A stretch of 31,820 nucleotides of DNA from positions 1-31,820 of IMG/VR virus record IMGVR_UViG_3300030020_000069, one strand, 5' to 3'. Shown one piece after another: positions 20,501-28,941 of this stretch (position 1 is the first letter of the stretch; each line of letters begins with the position of its first letter). Below the pieces are notes generated by a model, which was given only the letters and a program-made list of their open reading frames with translations, did not search any database and had not been told where the DNA came from. The translations under genes were made by a program, and so were the position numbers. This stretch comes from a virus.

Positions 20501-23324
20501 GACGTTGGATCATTTCATCGCCGGATCCATAACCAAACATTCCAGCGACCTGATCAACAGGCAGGCCATTCTTGGAGTAGTAATGATCTGGAAGCGCGGC
20601 CTTTTGTTCTGGGGTTAGGTCTTCCTCACGAAGCGTATAGCGCTGCTGAAGCTTCTTGCCGAACAACTCGCCCGACCCGAGGAACTGATCCGCTGCCACA
20701 TCCGGTCGCTGACGAATCTCCGCTCCAACTTCCTTTGCCATCTCGACCCGGTTTGCTTTCCATTCCTTGGTCTGGCGATGGGTTTCTTCCTTAGCGGCCC
20801 GTTTGGTCGCAGTCTCGAGATCTTCTTGATAGCGCTTGTCTAGGCCCGCCATTAGCTTATCAAAGGTCTTGCGATCGAGGCCGACCGATTGGGCTTGGAG
20901 ATTGTCGCGCCCTTCAAGAGACTCCCTAATATCAAACGCCCCCGCCGACCTAGGCTCTCCAGCCGGACGCTGGCCAACCTCACCGGAGTGTACCTTTGCA
21001 AATACATCTTCCCAGGTTGCCTCTGGGCCAAACCCAAGCTTGGCCTTAATCAAATCAAACAAATCCATAATCTTCTGGAACACTGCCCCGACACCGGTCT
21101 TCGGCCGAACATCCGGAGCTTGAGCCGCCCATTCTTGGAATGCCTTGGCGATGGATTCCTCAGTACGCCCGTCCTCAGTCACATGGGCGTAGCGATCGTT
21201 AATACCATAGCGATCCGCCCAACCTTCGGATTTGGCAGCATCGGCAAGAGTCGACCATTCTTTATCTGTGAAGAAATTATATCCGCGCAGAAAATGCACC
21301 GCCTCGTGGCGGCCAGTTGCTGTAACATCCGGCCTCAACAGATCCAACAAAATAGTAGGCGGTGCACCCCTGTTCGGCACATATGCTCCACCGGCCCAGC
21401 TGCCAGCCTTTTCACTATACAGACCGGTTGTAGGCTCAATCCCAACCTTCTTGCCGGTAATTCGCTGGAGCTCATCCATCGCAGCTTCGCCGAACTTGAC
21501 CTGTTCAGGGGTCCATTCGACTGAGGCGGCATCCTTGGCTAATAGTGAAGTGTTACCGTACCGATGCCAGCCGTTTGCTAGAATGTCTCGGCCCCGATTG
21601 TATTCTTCTAGCGACGGATCATCGACACTCAGCTTAACCTTCGGCAATGGCATCGGACCAAAGTCATTCGCACCTTCTCGTGCGCCAGACACTCTATGCC
21701 CAGTGATGTAGTCATAATCAGGATACAGCGCCTTGATCTGCCGCTTAAGGTCCATCATCAACGCTGGGCCAAACGAATTCGCCCACAGTCCACCCACGCC
21801 ATTGATCATGTTGACATACAGCGTCCGGTCCGCTCCCGGTGCAATCTCAATATCTCCGACATGCTTACCGTTCTCGTCCAGCATGTTCAAGGTTTCAAGC
21901 TTGCCGCCGAACTGCTCGGTGAACTGATTGTCCTCGGTGACCCCCTTTATTAGACTTAACTTCCGATCGCCGAGGCTAAACATTGGCTCAAGCCCCGATG
22001 ATCCCCTCACCGCGGCCAGAGGCGCATCCACCATGGCTTTGGGCTGGCTTTCCGCTGACTCGCCTGCTTCCCGTGCTGTGATACCACCCGGCCAGACTCG
22101 AATGTCATCATGAAGGCCCTTTGCTACTTGCGGATCGACCCGAGTTAACCAATCTTTGAGCGGAATGCTAATGTCGCTACCAATATCTCTAGCGGCCATC
22201 AGCTGCGATTCAATGTTCGGCGCCCACCCCAACAATCCATCATCAGGCATAGGAATCTTATCACCATATAATTTTAGCGCCGCATCGGAATGCACTCCCA
22301 GTGATATATCACCCAATGAACCAATAGTCTTAAACATCTCTGGACTACGTCCATGAGTAGCTGAAGCCTGTGCATTCTCAAGGTCAGCCTCAATTCTATC
22401 TACCACTGCCGCATTGACCTCGGCCTTGGCCCGATCAATCAGCGGATGCACTCCATTTGGTGGTTCAAGACCATTATCAGTCCATGGCTTAGCGGCATTA
22501 TAAGCTTCTTGAAACTGTATAAATGCTTCATGCTTAGCGGGATCAAGCAATGGATTAACAGGTTTAGCCCCAGCCTCTGGCGCATGCAGCGGAATATCTC
22601 CCCGCATCATAGCCCATTGGGTCATGGCTTCGGCTTCACGGCCCAGTTGCTCACCGCCGATCGCTGTACCGGCTTGCTTAGCAGCGCCAGTCGCAGCACC
22701 AGCCACAGCGCCCATACCAGCCGACGCCGCTCGTTCCAGCGCCTCCAGCACCAACCACCCAGCCGATGACGTGGCCCAAGCAAGTCGTTGGGTCTCGGGA
22801 TTGAAAGACTTTGAGGCAGCTTCACCAGCTTCCTGCCCTAGTGGAGCATCGCCCCAACCAGATTTAATTCCTTCCCACATTCCCTCGCTGGTACCGGCGA
22901 ATGGCGCACTAAGTGTGTCGCTTAACTCTTCCATCCAGTTTTTTGTTACAGCCAATGAACGAGTATACTTATCTAGGTTCCCCCAGTCGTCATTGGACAC
23001 TGACGCTGCCATCGGATGGGATTGCAGATAGGTTACTAAATCTGGATTGTTCAACACCAATTGCTGGGCAGCGAATTTCTTAATCTGATCCTTCTGCTGG
23101 TCAAGGTTGCTTAAGGTCCAAGGCGCTGGAGCACCTGTGATACTAGACAGATCAGTTGCCTCAGCGGCATCATCGGGATTCGCATCCAGTCCCCGATTAA
23201 TTTGATTCGCAGTCTCGCTGCGAAAACTCGCCAAGCCCCTTGCAACGTCATCCGACCCAACATAATACGGATCAATCGTTGGATCAAAGTCGGCCCCAGG
23301 ATCCATCGGAGTTAGCTTGTTCAC
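17556..23324 (-). CDS. Giant ejection/internal virion protein (gp16 position) with metallopeptidase motif
   Basis: Encodes 1922 residues, starting at a GTG that overlaps the previous stop (GTGA). It occupies the place of T7 gp16, the inner-core protein that enters the cell with the DNA, but is much longer. Visible parts: a Gly/Ala-rich hydrophobic stretch near residues 190-225; a GNAT-like region around 470-560 (ending TGHRVSGARE); an HExxH zinc site HEAVH at 673-677 with Glu722/Glu723 as possible third ligand; long coiled-coil regions from about 820; and a hydrophobic segment near 1770. This patchwork fits the large polyvalent proteins (LPD-type) of phages. No lytic transglycosylase signature was found. 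Roles in ejection and in the host cytoplasm are inferred. Confidence 0.8.
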   Translation of the reverse strand: MNKLTPMDPGADFDPTIDPYYVGSDDVARGLASFRSETANQINRGLDANPDDAAEATDLSSITGAPAPWTLSNLDQQKDQIKKFAAQQLVLNNPDLVTYLQSHPMAASVSNDDWGNLDKYTRSLAVTKNWMEELSDTLSAPFAGTSEGMWEGIKSGWGDAPLGQEAGEAASKSFNPETQRLAWATSSAGWLVLEALERAASAGMGAVAGAATGAAKQAGTAIGGEQLGREAEAMTQWAMMRGDIPLHAPEAGAKPVNPLLDPAKHEAFIQFQEAYNAAKPWTDNGLEPPNGVHPLIDRAKAEVNAAVVDRIEADLENAQASATHGRSPEMFKTIGSLGDISLGVHSDAALKLYGDKIPMPDDGLLGWAPNIESQLMAARDIGSDISIPLKDWLTRVDPQVAKGLHDDIRVWPGGITAREAGESAESQPKAMVDAPLAAVRGSSGLEPMFSLGDRKLSLIKGVTEDNQFTEQFGGKLETLNMLDENGKHVGDIEIAPGADRTLYVNMINGVGGLWANSFGPALMMDLKRQIKALYPDYDYITGHRVSGAREGANDFGPMPLPKVKLSVDDPSLEEYNRGRDILANGWHRYGNTSLLAKDAASVEWTPEQVKFGEAAMDELQRITGKKVGIEPTTGLYSEKAGSWAGGAYVPNRGAPPTILLDLLRPDVTATGRHEAVHFLRGYNFFTDKEWSTLADAAKSEGWADRYGINDRYAHVTEDGRTEESIAKAFQEWAAQAPDVRPKTGVGAVFQKIMDLFDLIKAKLGFGPEATWEDVFAKVHSGEVGQRPAGEPRSAGAFDIRESLEGRDNLQAQSVGLDRKTFDKLMAGLDKRYQEDLETATKRAAKEETHRQTKEWKANRVEMAKEVGAEIRQRPDVAADQFLGSGELFGKKLQQRYTLREEDLTPEQKAALPDHYYSKNGLPVDQVAGMFGYGSGDEMIQRLGALESMKRTPEGGRMQSMDFMHQLVGTETDRRMEMRYGRLEDNIMDEAKDTALSETNINLLHEQLMATAMKAGVTIVDKEVMKSAAKNVINSMRAYGINTYKLMQDMGKSAKIAEKALVSGDFATATQALQRQTLGAMVAAEGRAVEKEVAKFDKTTKRLAKQVQPSMDPEYTNWVHQIMAQIGKKVRRSGDDLQREIDASTSKTLQDFVQNKTQWLQAMPVWDQLYDPKWTKNYKELSVPEFRSVRDSIETIAHNGREERKLIKAGDEADREEKKREMIQSIERFKSSEANLEGGSSIVSKVPRAMLARTLAMENILNRWDRFDVNGPWKQYVLRDLVDGVNQSDAWKKEFGKKLGALKDIDDMNRNVPNDLFKSPERYGNHLLTMNREALHSIMLNVGNKSNLAKMAKGWGLEPDAIMGWVWNNATEHDWDRVQAIWDIFEEAKDRSDTMYRSISGVPAQRIQAVPVQTPHGTYRGGYYPMIYHDLFEGTSRKLMGNAGLMGDGFEGFDRAMPGAGYENDRTGYSAPTALTLNQMPNRLAQMIHNTAVRPAVLNAVKVFKDPEIRAAIQTHYGKEYVEQLIPYLRGVANASNAAMHDAGVLGSVSEFMRQNLITALVGLNPGTVLKHGPTALGLSIKEVGAMPLLKAVRSMFTINEETGDSNYRFAMNNSLELQRRGRNWHENLYGATGELQAGSKYGQLRQTIMELSSKPVALSDLMSAVPTWLARYDQARGEGKSHGDAVYEADYSVRRAHGSTAITNRPLITQQIDPGFTSMYNFFNDIFNRQLETVWRAGEALDLAKEGNHKSAMAMGATVATGVFAYAIWPTIVEEYVSPQQSSPDESWGKRAAKSILYTEGATMPFVREFTNALLQGKEPEVGLFSTEGKRLFDVWRDLDKKQAFNTQYSEKIIRDASNFAGALTGVPDQIGKVGSAAYGVSQGIERPRGPWGWLVLGRYGTLKGHSATLRDYMAGRSLPNR

Positions 23325-25156
23325 TGGGGAACCCTCTCAGTGGACTTGGGTTTGACTGGCTGCGAGGCTTGGCCGTATTTCATATAGATCATTCGCATTG
23401 CTAGATCGTTGACCAGCTTGCTATCCGCTTCGCTATCAAAGTCCGGGTCGCGGTTGTATTGCTGTCTAAATGCTGTTGTGCCCACCTTCTTGGCTTGCGG
23501 ACTGAACTCGATCATTGAATCGAACGGCTGTTTGGTGTTAATCTCACGCAGTCCACTGAACCAAGCGCCAGCGTTTTTATTAATTAAGCCCTGCGCAATC
23601 TCAGTCAACTCCTTGTCGTTCTTGACCGACCGTTCAGCGCCAAGACCATAAGCAACAATAGCATCATGATAGGCAGTTTGAAACTTGTTGTATTCGTCAG
23701 GGTTAGACTTCTTGTCAATTCCGTTATCCGTCAGCATCTGCTGCACCGACCCCAGCGTCAGCGCATGGGTCATGTTGGGGTTTTGTATCTGCCCGTTGAT
23801 GACCTCGCCTTGAACCTTCAACAATCCCTGACGCTGTTCACGAGTCAGCGAACTGAAGTTAGGGCTTAGCAGATCGGCATTGGCGAGATCATTTAACTCA
23901 TCCGGAGTTGATCCGGCATCTCGATTGATTCCAATCTGCATCAACTTGTAATACTGCAAGTCGCCTTGCTGATTATGTACCACTCCACCGACAGACTGGT
24001 TCTTGCGGATCTGTTGCAGCACCACGGACTGCGACTCAGGGGATAGCTCAAGGTAATGGCCCTTGAAGTCCGGATTCGCTGCCTCAGCCGCCTCAATGGA
24101 AACCGGGACCTTGCCATCTTTGCTATTAGTCCCGTCGATAGTCTGTAGCAACGACGAGCGAGCCATTTGCTCAGATTTGAAATCAACCTGTTGGCGGGTG
24201 TTCCAGAGAGTAACAGCGCGCTGCTCAGCATTGTCGGCAAGCTCACCGTTGCCGGGATCGGCCTTAGCCGCAGCACCCCTAGCCTTAGCGGCGATAGCGG
24301 CAGGCTTGGTGTCAGTGTCTGTGCCAACGTTGACAGTGTGCGCAATTGTGCTGGCGGTTTTATTCAACACCGCCGAGTCGATGCGGCCTTGGATAATATC
24401 CGCATCGGCAGGCTGCAACAACCCTTCCGAAGTCATCTTCTTGAAGAACGCCTTGCCATCGGCCGGGTCGGCGTTGCTGCGGGAGATGGCTACTTTAGCG
24501 ATTTGCTTGGACAGATAAGGTGCAGCAAGATTGTCATTATCCGGTGTGCCTGGAGCAAACCCAGTTAAATCATGTACGTGATTCGCGGCAGTTTGTTTAA
24601 TAGTATTAACTATATTATCGAAGTTTGGTCCGTCAGTAACATTTACAGTTGCTAACAGGTTCCCAGACGCATCAATTTTACCTAGGCTAGCTTGCTTCTC
24701 AGCCTCATCCATCCCCTGTCTAGCTAACAAACTACCATGCCAGATCATCATGGATTGAGCGCGTCGAGTGTCACTAAGATATGCTCGCGTACCGACTGGG
24801 CTTAGTCCATTAGCTCCGTCGTCCCTAATCTTATCCATATCAGTTTGATACTGTTTAAACCCGTCAATCCTTTCTTGACCCCTAAGCTGATCAAACTGCA
24901 AATAGCGTTCGTTCATCTTCATAAAGGCATCAGCCGAGGCTGCATCAGCCTTCATGCCTTCATTAAGCTCTTGCATCGCGTAGGCGCGGTCGAATAATTC
25001 CTTGCCTGCGCCCTGCACCACCTCGCCCATATGGGTGATGGCCCCGGCCGTAGCACCACCAAAGGCTGCAATAGGAGTATCAACATGAACTTGCGGCAGC
25101 GGGTTTAGCTGCGGAGCAACATCCATAGTGCCGCTGTAGGGGACTTGGCTAGCCAT
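23321..25156 (-). CDS. Internal virion protein, gp15-like by position
   Basis: Encodes 611 residues. It is mainly helical and charged, with a Pro/Gly-rich N-terminus, then long helices (KELFDRAYAMQELNEG...) typical of core proteins that form a channel through the envelope during DNA entry. It stands between the gp14-like and giant gp16-like genes, just where T7 gene 15 lies, and its size is close to T7 gp15 (about 750). It starts in a TAATG junction. The family link is by order and composition, not by a diagnostic motif. Confidence 0.75.
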   Translation of the reverse strand: MASQVPYSGTMDVAPQLNPLPQVHVDTPIAAFGGATAGAITHMGEVVQGAGKELFDRAYAMQELNEGMKADAASADAFMKMNERYLQFDQLRGQERIDGFKQYQTDMDKIRDDGANGLSPVGTRAYLSDTRRAQSMMIWHGSLLARQGMDEAEKQASLGKIDASGNLLATVNVTDGPNFDNIVNTIKQTAANHVHDLTGFAPGTPDNDNLAAPYLSKQIAKVAISRSNADPADGKAFFKKMTSEGLLQPADADIIQGRIDSAVLNKTASTIAHTVNVGTDTDTKPAAIAAKARGAAAKADPGNGELADNAEQRAVTLWNTRQQVDFKSEQMARSSLLQTIDGTNSKDGKVPVSIEAAEAANPDFKGHYLELSPESQSVVLQQIRKNQSVGGVVHNQQGDLQYYKLMQIGINRDAGSTPDELNDLANADLLSPNFSSLTREQRQGLLKVQGEVINGQIQNPNMTHALTLGSVQQMLTDNGIDKKSNPDEYNKFQTAYHDAIVAYGLGAERSVKNDKELTEIAQGLINKNAGAWFSGLREINTKQPFDSMIEFSPQAKKVGTTAFRQQYNRDPDFDSEADSKLVNDLAMRMIYMKYGQASQPVKPKSTERVPQ

Positions 25157-25689
25157 TAACTTGCTACCTGATTGTACTTAAGCCATTCGCTAGACACAGA
25201 ACTAACGCCACCAAGAATAGATGACGCAGCCCCAATCTCACCAGCAGACATAGCATTGGCTCCGGCCTGGGAATATAATTGAGCCTGCGCCCCGGCAACA
25301 GTGGCTTGTTCAGTGTAGCCATAGGCCGTTCTAGCTGCGTTAGATCTGATCACATCGGTATCGAGCTGATTTAGGTGTCGTTGGCTGTCTTGGACTTGTT
25401 TATTAGACCCTGAGTTTACATCAAATCCGCTGGAGGCCTGGGAAACCTTGATCTGGCCCATTTGTGTAGCTTGTTTGAGCCCAGCCTGCTGAGCCTGTTG
25501 CTCACCTTGCTGAGTGGCAAATGTAGCATTCTGCAGATCAATTTGTTGATTAAGATTTGCTATACCAGACTGATAGTTGTACATTGACTGATTAGCACTA
25601 CCAGACGATAGCGAGCCGAATGCGGACAGCAGCGATCCGGCACCGGTAGCGCCTTCAGTGACGCCAGCGATTGCACTAGGACTACTCAT
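25156..25689 (-). CDS. Internal virion protein, gp14-like
   Basis: Encodes 177 residues with a GAGGT ribosome site. The N-terminus is Gly/Ser/Ala-rich (ATGAGSLLSAFGSLSSGSA), followed by a Gln-rich coiled coil of about 80 residues and a second Ala/Gly-rich end (AMSAGEIGAASSILGGV). This is the layout of T7 gp14-type proteins, which insert into the outer membrane at the start of ejection. It overlaps the upstream gene by 8 nt. The order of neighbours (gp13-like before, gp15-like after) supports the call. Confidence 0.8.
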   Translation of the reverse strand: MSSPSAIAGVTEGATGAGSLLSAFGSLSSGSANQSMYNYQSGIANLNQQIDLQNATFATQQGEQQAQQAGLKQATQMGQIKVSQASSGFDVNSGSNKQVQDSQRHLNQLDTDVIRSNAARTAYGYTEQATVAGAQAQLYSQAGANAMSAGEIGAASSILGGVSSVSSEWLKYNQVAS

Positions 25690-26086
25690 GTTGTACCTCG
25701 ATGGTGAATTTAATTAGACCCAGTTCGACTGGACCGAACTGTGCGCCAAGCGATTTCAACCAAGCCATGCTACTGGGATGGCCCGTGCAATGGCCAAAGA
25801 GTTCGGGGTATCGATAATGAAATGCCGGTACCCAGCGCCGGGCCAATCGAGCCACCGCCAATCGATGATTGCTGGTGGCTTCGGTGGTGTGGACCCAAAC
25901 GTAGGCTGAATCGGATAGGGTTGAGGTTGGGACAAACCCAATAAACCCAAGCAGTTCATCGCCAAGTCTAGCCTCAAGTAACGGATCGGCCAACCTTGAG
26001 GCCGCGATCAAAGCAGCTGCACCAGTCCAGCCCTGGACCAAGCTTTGCAATCTAACTAAACTAATCGCCTCCATCCGCGCGTTCAT
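25682..26086 (-). CDS. GNAT-like protein, T7 gp13 counterpart
   Basis: Encodes 134 residues. The strand-helix pattern (DELLGFIGFVP, then SAYVWVHTTEA, RLARRWVPAFHYRYPEL, and SSMAWLKSLGAQF) follows a small GNAT acetyltransferase fold, as does T7 gp13, which also ends in a comparable WVGN...FLKTIGAVF stretch. No clear acetyl-CoA pyrophosphate loop is visible, so it may be structural and not an active enzyme. It lies after the tail tube B gene (ATGA overlap), as gene 13 does in T7. Confidence 0.78.
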   Translation of the reverse strand: MNARMEAISLVRLQSLVQGWTGAAALIAASRLADPLLEARLGDELLGFIGFVPTSTLSDSAYVWVHTTEATSNHRLAVARLARRWVPAFHYRYPELFGHCTGHPSSMAWLKSLGAQFGPVELGLIKFTIEVQHE

Positions 26087-28932
26087 GGATCATCCTCGGT
26101 TATTAGAGTTGGGAACACACCAAGAATAGTTGCGGGATAGGGATTAGCTTGTTCAATACAATACTGCCCCGGAACCGTGTAGGTTGGGTCCATATAAATA
26201 CGTGCATCCCCGGTGTACAATCCATTTACAACTTGCGACTGCTGCCCAGTGAGCATTGAGTTAACATTACCTTGCACAAGATCTTTCATGTTGGTTAGAT
26301 GATTGAAGTCATTACCAACCTTGAGCCCGAGGGTATTTGCCACCCTGACCACCACAGGGTCGATCTTCTTGAGCTTGCCCTGGATCTGGGTGCGGCTGGT
26401 GTCGATCGCTAGAGTTTGGAGTTTGCAAGTGTAGCCCAGACCGATCGTAACCACGGTATAGCCAGTTGCACCAACAGGTATCGGCGCAGGTAAGGTAAAC
26501 TGCCCTCCAATAGGCATGACGAACGGCGTGATGATTGTGATGTTGCCGAGATTATCGGTAGCCAGCCCGGTGACTGTGCAAGCATTGAGTTGTTCAGCGC
26601 CTTGAAAGCTTAAGGTTGCGGCGCCGTTGTATTGCAACCCAGCATCCACGCACCAAGCTCCAGCCAGTCCGTCGACCAAGGCGCGGTCGTCGTTGCGTTC
26701 GATATATTGAACTGTGTAGCCATTAACCACACGCTGTATACAGGTATATACAGCATCAACATTACCAGCATCCGAGGTGGCCTCGGTTACGGTGCAGACT
26801 GACTGGTATGTACCTTGCGTAACCTGGTGCGACCAGCCAACAAACTCTTGCTCTTTCAAGAACGTTAAGGTTAGCATCAACCCATCACTACGCGTGGCCC
26901 AAGCCACATAGAATGGCGACTCGGCCCACGCCCAGCCAGTGATGGTGTAGCCGAAGAATAGGTGAGAGGCTGTGACTGAGATGTCGGTACCGGTGAAGAC
27001 ATTGAAGTAGATATTGTAGGTCAAGTCCCGAACCGCCGAGCCCTTGGACTGCACAAACAGTACATCATAGTTGGCTACAATAGGCGGCACATCGCTAGTG
27101 CCAACATTGGACTGTACATTGGCGACGATGGCAGTGGGCGACACAGCAGATCCCGATGAGCCGCCATTGATAAGCCAAGTGGATTTATCGGTCAGCACTA
27201 GCATACCAGCTGTGGAGGACACAATAGACTTAATTGTGTTCAACACCCCAGATACCAACGTCTCGGTAATGGCATTGCTAGCAACAACCGGATCGGTGAC
27301 GTTGAAGTTGAAGTACGATCCGGGCTGAGACATGTAGAATGTTTGGGGAGCACCAAGAGGTGCAGCCAATACAAGTCGCTGCTGAAAAAAGCTCGGAACT
27401 GTAGGGTTGCCATTAGAGGTCGCTGTGAGCGTGGCAGTCGCTGCGGCTGCACCGGCGGAAAACACCGGAGTTGGCGCTGAACTATACCCAGCGCCTTGAG
27501 TTAGCACGATACCCTGTGTCACACCCCAAGTAACGGTAGCCGTGGCTCCCGTGCCAGCCCCAGATGTTGAGATTTGAACTATTGGATTACTAGGCGTTGA
27601 GCCGGAGGTAATAGATCCGGCATTAGCAATAGCCCATGAAGTGATTGTGCCGCCGCTAATAGTAAGCACAGTTAGCACTAAACCATTGCCAAAGTTAACC
27701 GTATCACCAATAACAAATCCGGTACCAGCACCAGTTATGGTCGGCACTGAGATTGCACCAAGACTGGCTATAGCTGTCGCGCCTATGCTAGGGGAGCCAC
27801 CGGAAAATGAAATTAGTGGAACGGTGGTATAAGTGCCTGTAGCAGTGATGGTTAGATAACCGAGTCCGCTACCGACAAATGGGTTCTGTGCGACTGGCGG
27901 TGACTGCGAGAAGTCTGCACCAATATTGGAGTCGATAAACTGTGTACCTTTGCAAGTACCAATGAATCCATAGCTAACACCACTCGGCACAACACCAAAG
28001 TAGCTAACTGACGATTCATAGACGTTATATGCTACCGCAGTTGTTACAGCACTCCACGAGATGCTGTTTGATCCAGCCACTGTGCGGATGTCTTGTTTGC
28101 CTGTCATAGATGCAGGTGTGGATAGACTAGATTCTTGACCATTAGAATCGATCGAAGTTACAGCGTAGGAATAATTCACCGAGCCGGAGGCCAATGTAGT
28201 CGATACACTAGGCGCAGCCGGTGCAGTTGCAGTAGAGCCAAAGACGATAGTGGTGATAGTCCAGTTTGTTGTGGTAACAACGGTTAACAACCTGGGGGCA
28301 TAGTTGGGATGACACAGAACCATTTCATTGGTTGACTGTGCGAATTTAATCATTGCCAGATCAGCTGCGGCGTATGGAGAGGCGATGGTGTAGATACGCT
28401 GGGAGGTACCGCCAGAGGTATAGGCAGTGTATGTTAGAGAATTGATGTTGTTACCATTTAAATCGCCAAGAGTAATGTTGTTACCAGCAACAGATTGTAT
28501 ATTAAAATATCGACCATTAAGCTGTGTCATACCCGCAATACCGGATACGTAAATCCAGTCGTTGGCTGAATAGGCGTGGCCGGGGATGGTTAGAACACAC
28601 GGATTGGCCTGGGAGGCAGCGGTGATGTTAATCGCGGTCTCGACGATCGGCGAGCCTTGGTAGTAGAATCGGATGTAATGGTCCCCAAACTCGAGGACGT
28701 AACCGACTGAGAAGCTAGCCTGGAAGGGAATCAATCGAACCGCGGTGGCGGATTTGTAAGCTTGAAGTATGTATCTAGTGCCTGGGCGAGTGCTAGCACC
28801 ACCCCGGTAGTCGATGTAGAAATTCTCCAACAACGCCGCGCCAGAGTGATATTTCTGGAGATCTACACGTGCGTATAGGTTTGGGCTCCATTCACCGCTA
28901 TTGAAGGATGCCTGTGCTACGATCTCACCCAT
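26083..28932 (-). CDS. Tail tubular protein B (gp12-like) with inserted repeats
   Basis: Encodes 949 residues; AGGAA precedes the ATG. The N-terminus SFNSGEWSPNLYARVDLQKY (9-28) followed by NFYIDYRGGASTRPGTRYI is the signature of the podovirus nozzle/tail tube B family. Residues of about 240-350 look like a fibronectin-type domain (APSVSTTLASGSVNYSYAV). Residues of about 355-505 hold Gly-rich beta repeats of the GxGY...P...GATA kind (GAGYSSAPTPVFSAGA). The C-terminal third returns to family-like beta structure. T7 gp12 is about 790 residues, so the extra length matches the inserted domains. It forms the lower tail tube and may carry surface-exposed insertions. Confidence 0.85.
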   Translation of the reverse strand: MGEIVAQASFNSGEWSPNLYARVDLQKYHSGAALLENFYIDYRGGASTRPGTRYILQAYKSATAVRLIPFQASFSVGYVLEFGDHYIRFYYQGSPIVETAINITAASQANPCVLTIPGHAYSANDWIYVSGIAGMTQLNGRYFNIQSVAGNNITLGDLNGNNINSLTYTAYTSGGTSQRIYTIASPYAAADLAMIKFAQSTNEMVLCHPNYAPRLLTVVTTTNWTITTIVFGSTATAPAAPSVSTTLASGSVNYSYAVTSIDSNGQESSLSTPASMTGKQDIRTVAGSNSISWSAVTTAVAYNVYESSVSYFGVVPSGVSYGFIGTCKGTQFIDSNIGADFSQSPPVAQNPFVGSGLGYLTITATGTYTTVPLISFSGGSPSIGATAIASLGAISVPTITGAGTGFVIGDTVNFGNGLVLTVLTISGGTITSWAIANAGSITSGSTPSNPIVQISTSGAGTGATATVTWGVTQGIVLTQGAGYSSAPTPVFSAGAAAATATLTATSNGNPTVPSFFQQRLVLAAPLGAPQTFYMSQPGSYFNFNVTDPVVASNAITETLVSGVLNTIKSIVSSTAGMLVLTDKSTWLINGGSSGSAVSPTAIVANVQSNVGTSDVPPIVANYDVLFVQSKGSAVRDLTYNIYFNVFTGTDISVTASHLFFGYTITGWAWAESPFYVAWATRSDGLMLTLTFLKEQEFVGWSHQVTQGTYQSVCTVTEATSDAGNVDAVYTCIQRVVNGYTVQYIERNDDRALVDGLAGAWCVDAGLQYNGAATLSFQGAEQLNACTVTGLATDNLGNITIITPFVMPIGGQFTLPAPIPVGATGYTVVTIGLGYTCKLQTLAIDTSRTQIQGKLKKIDPVVVRVANTLGLKVGNDFNHLTNMKDLVQGNVNSMLTGQQSQVVNGLYTGDARIYMDPTYTVPGQYCIEQANPYPATILGVFPTLITEDDP

Positions 28933-28941
28933 GGACAGTTC

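Noticed and set aside
22624-23031. Plus-strand frames opposite the giant ejection protein
   Set aside because: Several frames of 60-210 codons lie opposite this gene. None has a ribosome site, and the minus-strand gene has clear domain content and coupled ends.
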